Shown here: one piece after another, positions 1 through 10,914 of the stretch | How the letters are laid out: every line of letters begins with the position of its first letter | Position numbering within the stretch: the stretch's first letter is position 1 | Source of the DNA: Arenicola marina | Lineage: Eukaryota > Annelida > Polychaeta > Arenicolidae | Assembly: GCA_964019135.1 (NCBI GenBank) | Contig: OZ025264.1 | Location: 1,736,001-1,800,000 of the forward strand | Direction: 5' to 3' | Length of the DNA: 64,000 bases | Program-made: the position numbers and the translations under genes | Notes under the pieces: generated by a model | The model's database searches: none | What the model saw: only the letters and a program-made list of their open reading frames with translations | What the model was told of the DNA's origin: nothing

Positions 1-1990
1 GTACAGGGGGTAGATTGCGCTCGGTGTCGGGTTGGGGTCAGGGTTAGGTACCCTCTTTTTCACCCGCAGCCTAACCAACATTTCGGGTAACGGCCGCCCG
101 CTCTGTCAATGCCACATCTGTACTATCCTTAGGGTTTAGGTACAGGGGGTAGATTGCGCTCGGGGTCGGGTTGGGGTCAGGGTTAGGTACCCTGTTTTTC
201 TCCCGCCGCTACACCTGCATTTCGGGTAACGGCCTCCCACTCTGTCAATGCCACATCTGTACTCTTCTTAGGGTTTAGGTACAGGGGGTAGATTGCGCTC
301 GGGGTCGGGTTCGGGTCAGGGTTAGGTACCCTCTTTTTCACCCGCCGCTGCACCTGCATTTCGGGTAACGGCCGCCCGCTCTGTCAAGGCCACATCTGTA
401 CTATCCTTAGGGTTTAGGTACAGGGGGTAGATTGCGCTCGGGGTCGGGTTGGGGTCAGGGTTAGGTACCCTCTTTTTCACCCGCAGCCTAACCAACATTT
501 CGGGTAACCGCCGCCCGCTCTGTCAATGCCACATCTGTACTACCCTTAGGGTTTAGGTACAGGGGGCAGATTGCGCTCGGGGTCGGGTTGGGGTCAGGGT
601 TAGGTACCCTCTTTTTCACCCGCCGCCTAACCTGCATTTCCGGTAACGGCCGCCCGCTCTGTCAAGGCCACATCAGTACTATCCTTAGGGTTTAGGTACA
701 GGGGGTAGATTGCGCTCGGGGTCGGGTTGGGGTCAGGGTTAGGTACCCTATTTTTCACCCGCCGCCTCTCCTTTCTTGTGGATTAGGGCCGCCCGCTCTG
801 TCAATGCCACATCTGTACTATCCTTAGGGTTTAGGTACAGGGGGTAGATTGCGCTCGGGGTCGGGTTGGGGTCAGGGTTAGATACCCTCTTTTTCACCCG
901 CAGCCTAACTTGCATTTCGGTTCACGGCCGCCCGCTCTGTCAATGTGTCATCAGTACTATCCTTAGGGTTTAGGTACAGGGGGTACATTGCGCTCGGGGT
1001 CGGGTTGGGGTCAGGGTTAAGTACCCTCATTTTCACCCTCCGCTACACCTGCATTTCGGGTAACGGCCGCCCGGTCTGTCAATGCTACATCAGCACTATC
1101 CTTAGGGTTTAGGTCCGGGGGGTAGATTGCGCTCGGGGTCGGGTTGGGGTCAGGGTTAGGTACCCTCTTTTTCACCCGCAGCCTAACCTGCATTTCGGTT
1201 CACGGCCGCCCCCTCTGGCAATGCCACATCAGTACTATCCTTAGTGTTTAGGTACAGGGGGTAGATTGCGCTCGGGGTCGGGTTGGGGTCAGGGTTAGGT
1301 ACCCTGTTTTTCACCCGCAGCCTAACCTGCATTTCGGTTCACGGCCGCTCGCTCTGTCAATGCCACATCAGTACTATCCTCAGGGTTCAGGTGCAGGGGG
1401 TAGATATTGCGGTCAGGGTCGGGTTGGGGTCAGGGTTAGATACCCTCTTCAACCGCCGCCTCACCTCCATTTCGGGTATCGGCCGCCCGCTTTCTTAAGC
1501 CACATCATTACCATCTTCAGGGTTCAGGCGTAGGGTGTAGATTGCGCTCGGGGTCGGGTTGGGGTCAGGGTTAGCTACCCTCTTCTTCACCCGCCGCCTC
1601 ACCTGCATTTCGGATTACGGCCGCCCGCTCTGTCAATGCTACATCAGTACTATCCTTAGGGTTCATGTACAGGGGGTATATTGCGCTTGGGGTCTGGTTG
1701 GGGTAAGGGTTAGGTACCCTCTGTTTCACCCGCCGCGTCACTTCCCTTGTGCATAAGGGCCGCCCGCTCTCTTAAGCCACATCGTTACCATGTTTACGGT
1801 TCAGGCGTGCGGTGTAGACTACATTCAGGGTTGGGTTGGGATCATGGTTAGGTACCCTTATTCTCACCCGCCGCTACACCTCCATTTCGGGTAAGGGCCG
1901 CCCGCTCTGGCAAGGCCACATCATGATCATCTTCAGGGTTCTTGCGTACGGTGTAGATGACGCTGAGCGCTGGGTTGGTGGGTCGATTAA
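1..1990. repeat. 139-bp satellite array with telomere-like motifs
   Basis: About 14 head-to-tail units. The word gtacagggggtagattgcgc recurs at 140, 279, 418, 557 and 696, a strict 139-bp spacing, and the array is cut by the window start. Units after about 1380 diverge progressively and the array fades near 1990. Each unit carries two telomere-like words (ccttagggtttagg and cagggttagg). Short ORFs across it (1283-1498, 1559-1756) are products of the repeat, not genes. Confidence 0.93.
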
Positions 1991-3081
1991 ATACTGCGTT
2001 TTTTAGGTTATTCTGATGAACCACTTGGTTGTTTATAATCGCAGTCGACCGGCCAGCCTAAGGATGGAAATTGTGACCTCATGTCCGACGTTGCACATTG
2101 CAATAACGGTATATGTCATTCCTATTACCACTATGTCCTTCGCTCCTCTTTGTGCATTATTGCTGCACTCGGAAAATCTCTCATTTGGATACCTTTCACA
2201 AACCTGGACCTCTGTCAGTACAGTTCAGTACTGGACATAGCATCTAACCACACCCGTCGCTCTCTCTCAAACTTTGTTCAACACAGTTAAGCCTATACAC
2301 ATCCGTAAAAGGAACTGAAATGTAGATATCCTGCGACATGTTTTCTTCGCTTCAATTTACGGTTCGCCGACACCAATACGACGTCCTGTTTTCCGTAGTG
2401 TGTGTGTGTGGGGGGGACGGGTGTTTACATTCCTCGGGAATGGACTTTTCATTTCACCGTGAACTGGGAATGAAGGGAATATTTCTTCGTCAACGGGGAA
2501 AAGGAGGCGCATGCATTCGCAGTTTGAGCCACTTCCGCAGACAGAAGACAGGGATATCTGCTATTACTGGCAATAAATACAATTAATATTAGACGTATAT
2601 ATATGTGGACTAATGATACATCCAGATCATATGTGTCTTCAACATGCTAGCGACTTGGTTTTGGTATATTTATGCCGGTTTTGGTCGGTTTCGGCCGGTT
2701 TTGGTCGGTTTCGGTATAACTATGTACCGGCCTAGAGCTGCTCGTAGCCTACTGTTTCGGACAGGCAGGCTGGTTCCCAGCGAAAGTACAGACTAGACCA
2801 GCTCCCCGCACGGTGGCGCTACGCCCCGTAGGACGGCGGCGCTACGCAAGCTACTTTTTACATAACGGTGCCCTAGCGGAGTGAGTCAAAGGCAGAGAGT
2901 GGAGACTAAGCTGGTACCGCCGCTGAAACTCATACAAGTAAGAGCGGGTGTAAGGTATTGCGCGTAGGTCAAGGTCACGGCATTTCTATCTTGCCCGATA
3001 GGTGACGCACTACTCCCACGTAACTGGTTCCCCTGTGCGGAGATACAGGATACTCTTTTCACTACTCTACTCAGTGTTAAC
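1991..3081. other. Non-coding stretch after the satellite
   Basis: No recognisable gene. Several overlapping short ORFs (2016-2586) show no known domain. A GT/G-rich microsatellite lies at 2398-2418 and a short degenerate repeat of ggttttggtcggtttcgg at 2654-2720. Around 2740-3010 the sequence shares words with other sites in the window (see the dispersed repeat at 2905). Confidence 0.6.
2905..2960. repeat. Dispersed repeat fragment (aagctggtaccgccgct family)
   Basis: The word aagctggtaccgccgct followed by a tcatac-a-gtaag segment also occurs near 53731. A related piece (gagcgagcgaagttggg followed by ggaaccaggct) is present near 5537 and again near 53765. These are fragments of one interspersed family. 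Its class (SINE or MITE) cannot be decided from these pieces. Confidence 0.55.
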
Positions 3082-3276
3082 ATGAACGAGCAAATCCAGA
3101 ATTTGGATCTTTTGTACGGCAAGTACGTGAATGTGCGAAAGGCTCTTGTGAAACTGAACATAGAATCAGAAAAGGAGTACAACCACTTGAGACCAAAGCA
3201 GTTGCAGGCAATTTCGGAGGCCTCAAAAGGAGACCACTCACAACTCTCAAACCGTTTATCCTTTTTTTTGGAGTAG
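3082..3276 (+). CDS. Small hypothetical ORF, 64 aa
   Basis: ATG-started ORF of 64 residues, charged and predicted mostly helical (several K/E/L/Q-rich heptad-like stretches), with no signal peptide or membrane segment. I do not recognise a family. Composition is more protein-like than that of the neighbouring short ORFs, and the following region (3560-3715) contains another short open stretch that might be a second exon. No clear splice pair was established. It could equally be a chance ORF or a transposon fragment. Confidence 0.25.
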   Translation: MNEQIQNLDLLYGKYVNVRKALVKLNIESEKEYNHLRPKQLQAISEASKGDHSQLSNRLSFFLE

Positions 3277-3999
3277 CTGTCAAATATGAAGTAATTATGA
3301 TGGATTGAGCAAATATGTATCAGACAATTGAGAAGAGATATGTAATTTAATATTACATATGTATCAAATCTATAATTAAGAATTTTCAATATTTCATTAC
3401 ATAGATTAGGCATTGAATATTTGCAAGCCCAAGAATGCTTTGCTGTATTATATAAATAAAATTAATACTCTGTTTTCCTTTCCATACATTACATTTCATT
3501 TATATTTATATTTAAATGATTTACCAAAAAATATTTTCCATATCAATATGTACCGGTAGAACTTACACATCTTCAATTTTCACATCATCTTTGGTACTAA
3601 AGTGCTGCATCAGCGATGAACTGGACCCTGGGCATAATCTCATGGAACACCAAATATTGTTACTGCATGATCAAGCAGGTATTCCTCAAGCCCTATGGAT
3701 AGATGGATTGGTTTTTTAATTAGACTACTTAATTGTGTGCAAGCATAAACTGAACTGGTCCAAAATATATCTTAGGATAATAGGATTATAAATTTTAGTG
3801 TAAGCATAGTTTTTTTTTACGATGTAGTGTAAGTATAGTTTGTCACGATGTAGCATAAGTGTTTATAGATTGATAAATTTAACACATACAGTTCAGTACA
3901 TGAACTAAATATTAAAGATGGAACAAGTAATTGCAAGGGCTGGGGTATCATTTTCTTGGGGAGGGGAGGGGAATTGTCAATAGAATATTGATATTATAC
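3277..3999. other. AT-rich non-coding stretch
   Basis: AT-rich sequence. The 67-codon ORF at 3516-3719 has no recognisable domain. No other signal seen. Confidence 0.5.
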
Positions 4000-4029
4000 A
4001 GTGCATAATATCATGTGCTGGTACTTGCA

Positions 4030-5275
4030 GGTTGTCTAAGTGGCATTTGCATTGCTAAAAATAAAAATAAAATAAAAATGTGTCAGAGATTTATTTATTT
4101 TTTGGGGAGGCTCTGTCAACCAATCTGAGTGTCTATCTGAGCATTTCTAAATGGCATGGCGCACCATTTTCATGCACCAGCATTACTGAAATGTGTGAGA
4201 CAGGAAAGTGTTATAAACAAAATTGTGAAGGATCTTCATTTGCGTAAGATATTATGCACCTATATTAAATAATAAAAGTTCAGCAGCATCTTAAAATTGT
4301 TTCATGCCCACCTAAACAATGTCCAAGATGTCTCTCTGGGGGAGGGGTAATTCTCAGCCCCTGTCATACACTGCCATAAGGAAAATGTGTCAAAGAGGGG
4401 AGTGTAACTTATTTTCCTCAAAGGTTCTATCCACTGAATAATTTTCTTGTGGGGCTGTGTCAACCTATATTAAATATTAAGAACTCTGCAGCATTTCTAA
4501 GTGGCATTCCCAACCATTTCATGCACCGCCATTAATGGAATATGTCAGAGAGGGGAGTGCTAATAATTTTCTTGTGGGGCTGTGTCAACTGATTACAGGG
4601 AATGTTTTAGAAACCTAGTGTATTGAACTTCAATTGTGCAAAATATTATGCATCTATATTAAATATTAAGAACTCTGCAGCATTTCTAAGTGGCATTCCC
4701 ACCCATTTCATGCACCGCCATTAATGAAATATTTCAGAAAGGGGAGTGCTAATAATTTTCTTGTGGGGCTGTGTCAACTGATTACAGGGAATGTTTTAGA
4801 AACCTAGTGTATTGAACTTCAATTGTGCAAAATATTATGCATCTATATTAAATATTAAGAACTCTGCAGCATTTCTAAGTGGCATTCCCACCCATTTCAT
4901 GCACCGCCATTAATGAAATAGGTCAGAGAGGGGAGTGCTAATAATTTTCTTGTGGGGCTGTGTCAACTGATTACAGGGAATGTTTTAGAAACCTAGTGTA
5001 TTGAACTTCAATTGTGCAAAATATTATGCATCTATATTAAATATTAAGAACTCTGCAGCATTTCTAAGTGGCATTCCCACCCATTTCATGCACCGCCATT
5101 AGTGAAATATGTCAGAGAGGGGAGTGCTAATAATTTTCTTGTGGGGCTGCGGCAACTGATTACAGGGAATGTTGTGGAAACCTAGTGTATTGAACTTCAA
5201 TTGTGCAAAATATTATGCACCTATATTAAATATTGAGAACTCTGCAGCATTTTAAAGTTGTGGTATTTCCACCAA
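4030..5275. repeat. 189-bp tandem repeat array with degenerate left flank
   Basis: The word gaactctgcagcattt recurs at 4481, 4670, 4859, 5048 and 5237, an exact 189-bp period. The central units are nearly identical, including ttcttgtggggctgtgtcaa and cattcccacccatttcatgc. Upstream of 4430, related but strongly diverged units (same order of words, with indels) reach back to about 4030, and the last unit at 5237 is also diverged. Middle homogenised and edges decayed is the usual pattern of unequal crossing-over. Confidence 0.92.
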
Positions 5276-5825
5276 CACAATGCTTCTCTGGACTGTCACG
5301 AACTGATATGACATGGATGCGCAAATGTAGTACATTTATCCACTTAATCAATGCATATTTATGGCTAATAATCCATACGTATACGTTGGGGAATACGTTT
5401 GCCGCCTGACATGTTTGTCTACCTTCAAAATTAGAGAACAGTCTTCACTGACATAACGCCGCGGCCTGGCACCGCTTTAACTGCACACACGAAGGTCAAG
5501 GCCGTTAATGGTGGTTAACACCGGGCCCTTGCTGAGCGAGCGAAGTTGGGACCGCGGAACCAGGCTAAGTGGAGACCAGATAGCCACTGATAGCCGGTAA
5601 GCATTTACAACCAATGAGAACCCTCGAGAATGCTCACTGCGCTACGCCTGGTGATAAACAGAAACGAACTTATGGCGCACAGACTAGGCAAACTCGCGAT
5701 GGAAATCCCACAGAGCTGCCGGAAAAAACGCCTTCAAGCAGCGATGTCAAAATGTCTTTCCAGTCGATTGCGTGATAATTTGTTGACTGAAGTGTTGCAG
5801 CAGTGAAGGTAATGTCTACTGAGGA
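5276..5825. other. Unique sequence with a dispersed repeat fragment
   Basis: No gene recognised. The segment around 5525-5575 belongs to the family also seen near 2905 and 53731 (shared gagcgagcgaagttggg and ggaaccaggct). Confidence 0.5.
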
Positions 5826-8775
5826 AACCGCAGTCGTGGCACGACTTGCCAGGGTTGGGTTTCGAACTGTCGAGTGCCGTGTCCTTGCCAGGCCAGGCCA
5901 GGGTTGCCGGTTGGCTTTCGAACTGTCATGTCGTGTCGCTTCAGATGCAGGAAAAGGTTGGGTTCTGAACTGTCGTGTCCTGTCATTTCCTTGCCAGAGT
6001 TGGCTTCCGGCCTGTCACGTCATGTCGTGTTATTGCCAGGGTTGGGTTTCGAACTGTCGTGTCCTTGCCAGGGTTAGGTTTCGAACTGTCGTGTCCTGTC
6101 GTGTCCTTGCCAGGGTTGGCTTTCGAACTGTCATGTCGTGTCGCTTCAGATGCAGGAAAAGGTTGGGTTCTGAACTGTCGTGTCCTGTCATTTCCTTGCC
6201 AGAGTTGGCTTCCGACCTGTCACGTAATGTCGTGTTCTTGCCAGGGCTGGGTTTCGAACTGTCGTGTCCTGTCGTGTCCTTGCCAGGGTTAGGTTTCGAA
6301 CTGTCGTGTCCTGTCGTGTCCTTGCCAGGGTTAGGTTTCGAACTGTTGTGTCCTAGCCAGGGTTGGCTTTCGAACTGTCATGTCCTGTCGCTTCAGATGC
6401 AGGAAAAGGTTGGGTTCTGAACTGTCGTGTCCTGCCATTTCCTTGCCAGAGTTGGCTTCCGACCTGTCACGTCATATCGTGTCCTTGCCAGGGTTGGCTT
6501 TCGAACTGTCATGTCGTGTCGCTTCAGATGCAGGAAAAAGTTGGTTTCTGAACGGTCGTGTCCTGTCATTTTCTTGCCAGAGTTGGCTTCCGACCTGTCA
6601 CGTCATGTCGTGTTCTTGCCAGGGTTGGGTTTCGAACTGTCATGTCCTGTCGTGTCCTTGCCAGGGTTAGGTTTCGAACTGTCGTGTCCTACCCAGGGTT
6701 GGCTTTCGAACTGTCATGTCCTGTCGCTTCAGATGCAGGAAAAGTTTGGATTCTGAACTGTCGTGTCCTGTCATTTCCTTGCCAGAGTTGGCTTCCGACC
6801 TGTCACGTCATATCGTGTTCTTGCCAGGGTTGGGTTTCGAACTGTCCAGTCCTGTCGTGTCCTTGCCAGGGTTGGGTTTCGAACTGTCGTGTCCTGTCGT
6901 GTCCTTGCCAGGGTTGGCTTTCGAATTGTCATGTTGTGTCGCTTCAGATGCAGGAAAAGGTTGGGTTCTGAACTGTCAGGTCTTGTCATTTCCTTGCCAG
7001 AGTTGGCTTCCGACCTGTCACGTCATGTCGTGTTCTTGCCAGGGTTGGGTTTCAAACTGTTGTGTCCGTGCCAGGGTTGGCTTTCGAACTGCCATGTCGT
7101 GCCGCTTCGGATGCAGGAAAAGGTTGGGTTCTGAACGGTCATGTCCTGTCATTTCCTTGCCAGAGTTGGCTTCCGACCTGTCACGTCATGTCGTGTTCAT
7201 GCCAGGGTTGGGTTTCGAACTGTTGTGTCCTGTCGTGTCCTTGCCAGGGTTGGGTTTCGAACTGTCGTGTCCTGTCGTGTCCTTGCCAGGGTTGGCTTTC
7301 GAACTGTCATGTCGTGTCGCTTCAGATGCAGGATAAGGTTGGGTTCTGAACTGTTGTGTCCTGTCATTTCCTTGCCAGAGTTGGCTTCCGACCTGTCACG
7401 TCATGTCGTGTTATGGCCAGGGTTGGGTTTCAAACTGTTGTGTCCTGTCGTGTCCTTGTCAGGGTTGGGTTTCGAACTGTCGGGTCCTGTCGTGTCCTTG
7501 CCAGGGTTGGCTTTCGAACTGTCATGTCGTGTCGCTTCAGATGCAGGAAAAGGTTGGGTTACGAACTGTCACGTCATGTCGCTTCCTTGCCAAGGTTGGC
7601 TTCTGACCTGTCACGTCATGTTGCTTCCTTGCCAGGGTTGGATTTTGAACTGTCATGTCGTGTCGCTTCAGATGCAGGAAAAGGTTGGGTTCTGAACTGT
7701 CATGTCATGTCGCTTCCTTGCCAGGGTTGGCTTCTGACCTGTCACGTCATGTCGCTTCCTTGCCAGGGTTGGCTTTCGAACTGTCGTGTCCTGTCGTGTC
7801 CTTGCCAGGGTTGGGTTTCAAACTGTCGTGTCCTGTCGTGTCCTTGCCAGGGTTGGCTTTCGAACTGTCATGTCGTGTCGCTTCAGATGCAGGAAAAGGT
7901 TGGGTTACGAACTGTCACGTCATGTCGCTTCCTTGCCAAGGTTGGCTTCTGACCTGTCACGTCATGTCGCTTCCTTGCCAGGGTTGGATTTTGAACTGTC
8001 ATGTCATGTCGCTTCAGACTGAGGGAAAGGTTGGGTCTCAAACTGTCATGTCGCTTCCCATTCAGAGAAAGGTGGTGTTTCGAACTGTCGTGTCGCTTCA
8101 CATTCAGAGAAAGGTTGGGTTTCGAACTGTCATGTCGTGTCGCTTCCTTGCCAGGGTTGGCTTTCGAACTGTCACGTCATGTCATTTCCTTGCCAAGGTT
8201 GGATTTTGTACTGTCATGTCATGTCGCTTCAGATGCAGGAAAAGGTTGGGTTCTGAACTGTCGTGTCCTGTCATTTCCTTGCCAGAGTTGGCTTCCGACC
8301 TGTCACGTCATGTCGTGTTCTTGCCAGGATTGGATTTCGAACTGTCATGTCATGTCGCTTCAGACTGAGGGAAAGGTTGGGTCTCAAACTGTCATGTCGC
8401 CTCACATTCAGAGAAAGGTGGTGTTTCAAACTGTCGTGTCGCTTCACATTCAGAGAAAGGTTGGGTTTCGAACTGTCACGTCATGTCGCTTCCTTGCCAG
8501 GGTTGGCTTTCGAACTGTCACGTCATGTCATTTCCTTGCCAAGGTTGGATTACGAACTGTCATGTCATGTCGCTTCAGACTGAGGGAAAGGTTGGGTCTC
8601 AAACTGTCATGTCGCTTCACATTCAGAGAAAGGTGGTGTTTCGAACTGTCGTGTCGCTTCAACTTCAAAGAAAGGTTGGGTTTCGAACTGTCACGTCATG
8701 TCGTTTCCTTGGCAGGGTTGAGTTTTCGAACTGTCATGTCGCTTCAGATGCGGAGAAAGGTTAGCCTCGCCAGGA
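5826..8775. repeat. 42-bp minisatellite, about 70 units
   Basis: Long array whose commonest unit is 42 bp, built around ggttgggtttcgaactgtc followed by a doubled gtcgtgtcct decamer and ccttgccag. Several subtypes alternate in blocks, for example units with gcttcagatgcaggaaaagg, units with agagttggcttccgacctgt, and late units with cacattcagagaaagg, so there is higher-order structure. Because the unit is a multiple of 3 and free of stops, all forward frames stay open for hundreds of codons (for example 5803-6420, 7655-8368, 8001-8837). The translations are pure repeat with no domain and I do not call them genes. Confidence 0.93.
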
Positions 8776-9045
8776 TTGTTCAAAAACTGCCATGTTGTAT
8801 CCCTCGGGCTTGTGTGCCATGCGCTGTTCGTCTGTGACTGCACACTTTGTGCAGTGTCCTGCTGTCCATACATCTATCTGCGCCGTACGCCGCCGTATGT
8901 CCTGTGCGCGATCAGCCGTTCCGGCATTGACTGTACACTGCCTGCCCACTGAAGTGCACACTCTTTTTCGTGACTGTTTGGAATCACGAAAACGGCGGCT
9001 GCCCGTTTCCCCCATTCCCCATCATTGCGCCGTCCCCGTGACGGC
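8776..9045. other. Unique sequence between minisatellite and retroelement remnant
   Basis: Overlapping ORFs on both strands (8761-9015, 8792-9202, 8874-9074) are open by chance and have no recognisable domain. If the element at 9046-10614 continues on the minus strand, this is where its next exon would lie, but none was recognised. Confidence 0.4.
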
Positions 9046-9324
9046 TTACATGGAAGAACGACCCAGCGTGGCATTGACCAGCGTGGTCATGTTGTCAGGG
9101 GCCGATGGCCCGGAATGTGGAGGTGGCGCCACTACATCTGCTCTCAGCTGGGACAGAACCCCAGCAGTGATGCGCCGTATGAGGGCCTCCTCATCTATCT
9201 GAGGTGAGTCTATGTGGTAATTCTGGGGCGGGTTGACTACCCCCGGTTGGTCTTCCAGACGGGCCGGCCTTCTTGTTGCCCGCTGAGGGCGCGTGCCCTT
9301 GGATTTGGATTTCACTTTTGGCAT
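9046..9324 (-). CDS. Small basic N-terminal ORF of a probable retroelement, 92 aa
   Basis: ATG-started minus-strand ORF. The first 25 residues are K/R-rich, followed by a proline-rich segment and an amphipathic segment containing IDEEALIRRITAGVLSQL. It lies downstream of the SGNH hydrolase ORF on the same strand and both look like parts of one mobile element. The last codons read into a stop at a sequence matching a splice donor (GTAAGC after the second S of GRSS), so this may be an exon rather than a complete protein. I know no function for it. Assignment to a retroelement is inference from the neighbour. Confidence 0.35.
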   Translation of the reverse strand: MPKVKSKSKGTRPQRATRRPARLEDQPGVVNPPQNYHIDSPQIDEEALIRRITAGVLSQLRADVVAPPPHSGPSAPDNMTTLVNATLGRSSM

Positions 9325-9629
9325 CTTGTAGATCTATAATCATAGATAAACAAAACAACACGGCAGAATCGCAGCACAAACAGAGAATAGGGGCTGGCTG
9401 AAATATTTCACAAGCCTGCATAAGTATGCAAGGTGGCCCATAGCAGTAAGGCTGGTGTAGCTGTAAAGTAGATATAAAACACAATACAAAGTAGTGGAAA
9501 CCTGACAGCTGGCCTGGACATGTGATGGCAAAAGCAATAACCGACAGCCAGAAGACTGTAGAGGAGTGACTAGCCATGACTCATATGTAATGCACACCAT
9601 AGAGGCTGAAGGCAGCCAGAAAAGGGGGA

Positions 9630-9860
9630 AAAAAGGAACAGCCGGTAGACTGTTAAAAAAGGTGCAGCCGGTAGACTGCTAAAAGGGGGCAGCTGGTAGA
9701 CAGTTCAAAAATGTGCAGCCGGTAGACTGCTAAAAAGGCACAGCCAGTAGACTGAACGGAAAAGGCGCAGCCAGTAGACTGTATGAAAAAGTGCAGCCGG
9801 TAGACTGCTAAAAGAGAACAGCCGGTAGACTGCTAAAAGAGAACAGCCAGTAGAGAAGAA
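9630..9860. repeat. Short minisatellite, agccggtagactgctaaaa unit
   Basis: About nine degenerate copies of gcagccggtagactgctaaa, with spacings of roughly 25-32 bp caused by variable A/G-rich linkers. It sits between the two minus-strand ORFs of the retroelement-like remnant. Confidence 0.85.
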
Positions 9861-9957
9861 CAATACGGCCGTGGGTGGAAAAGCTGCACCTGTAATAAAA
9901 GTTCAGCTGGCAACTAACAAAAAAATACTAATGAACTGCAACATAGACTGGGTCCCC

Positions 9958-10536
9958 TCAGGCAGAGTGATGTTTAATGGCGAGGGTTCGGAGTACAGCA
10001 CCTCGAACATTACGGAAATAGCGATTTGGACCTAGAGCATTGAAATGCACACCATCTGCCAGCAGGAGGGACTGCCAATTCTGCCAAATCCTAGAGAGCT
10101 GATAGAAATTCACTTTCGGGTGTGTATCTGACAGAGCGGACACATGGAAATTGTATTCCCTGAGAGCAGAGTTAAAATCCCCTCGTCTCGGGTGTGTTCT
10201 CGCAAATGCCTGCAAAATAATGATGGAGGAGAGAGACCAGGCATCGGCTATATCCACAGCCAGTGTGAAAACCCGTTGAGCGACGGCTCCAGGGTCGGGC
10301 CGTGAGGCAAGGTCGAGGTCGTTGGCACCAAGGTCCATGACAACGGCATGGGGTGCTAAGTCACCAAGGAAAGAAATTTCATCATACGCATCGTGCACCC
10401 GAAGGCCGCCCTTACCGTGACAGGTAACGTTGCACAGACCCCTGTCAATGTTAAGGTTTGTAATGTTAGGGCCTTGCGGGACGAGATGGTCTCGTAACCT
10501 GCGTGTGAACGAGTGACCAAAAACCACGATGTCCAT
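9958..10536 (-). CDS. SGNH/GDSL-type hydrolase domain protein, probably retroelement-borne
   Basis: 192-aa ORF counted from the ATG at 10536; the frame stays open to 10614 without a better ATG. SGNH-fold blocks are visible: block I as VVFGHSF (residues 4-10, with H replacing D of the usual GDS), a glycine-rich GKGG at 41-44 (block II-like), block III as GANDLD (70-75), and block V as DGVHF (161-165), which supplies the catalytic Asp and His. Family members are esterases or acyl hydrolases acting on ester bonds; the substrate here is unknown. Free-standing SGNH domains of this style occur in non-LTR and tyrosine-recombinase retroelements of marine animals, and the basic ORF just downstream fits that. 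A captured host gene is the alternative. Confidence 0.6.
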   Translation of the reverse strand: MDIVVFGHSFTRRLRDHLVPQGPNITNLNIDRGLCNVTCHGKGGLRVHDAYDEISFLGDLAPHAVVMDLGANDLDLASRPDPGAVAQRVFTLAVDIADAWSLSSIIILQAFARTHPRRGDFNSALREYNFHVSALSDTHPKVNFYQLSRIWQNWQSLLLADGVHFNALGPNRYFRNVRGAVLRTLAIKHHSA

Positions 10537-10841
10537 GTGACACGAATCAGGCGTAATCGCCGTAGAAATATCGCAAAGCAGCACAATAAAGACGTGATCT
10601 AACTCTGGGAACAATTACCACTTACGGGGATGAAAGATTAAAAACCCCGAATCAAATTAGACTATAAAATTGGTAAAATTGTAACCAGAGAAATCAAACA
10701 TGTGTCTACCTTGCTGGAAAGCTGACCGGAAAAGGAAAGTGGGGCGACGCTGATTAGCTAAGAAGGCGGTACAAATACCGTAAATCCACGAGGGTTAGCG
10801 GCGCCTCTAGAGAGAGGAGGAACGAGAAATACACCGCCCCG

Positions 10842-10848
10842 TATAAAT
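10842..10848 (+). promoter_or_regulatory. TATA box of the GT61 gene
   Basis: TATAAAT lies 67 bp upstream of the ATG at 10915, and a TCAGT initiator-like word follows about 40 bp downstream (near 10884). Spacing is slightly longer than ideal, so the transcription start is an inference. Confidence 0.45.
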
Positions 10849-10914
10849 TAGTTTTCACGTTGTAAAAACCACCTATTTCATTTCAGTGGAAAATCCACGT
10901 TTCAAAAGTGCGAC

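Noticed and set aside
1283..1756. Short ORFs in the 139-bp satellite
   Set aside because: Open only by virtue of the repeat unit; the starts are non-ATG and translations repeat with the satellite.
4030..5275. CRISPR-like or regulatory regular array
   Set aside because: Units are contiguous 189-bp copies without unique spacers, in an animal genome with introns; none of the window's regular arrays has repeat-spacer structure.
5803..8837. Chain of 60-278 codon ORFs with VSLPGLGFELSC-type repeats
   Set aside because: Products of the 42-bp minisatellite, open in overlapping frames, with no domain or splice context.
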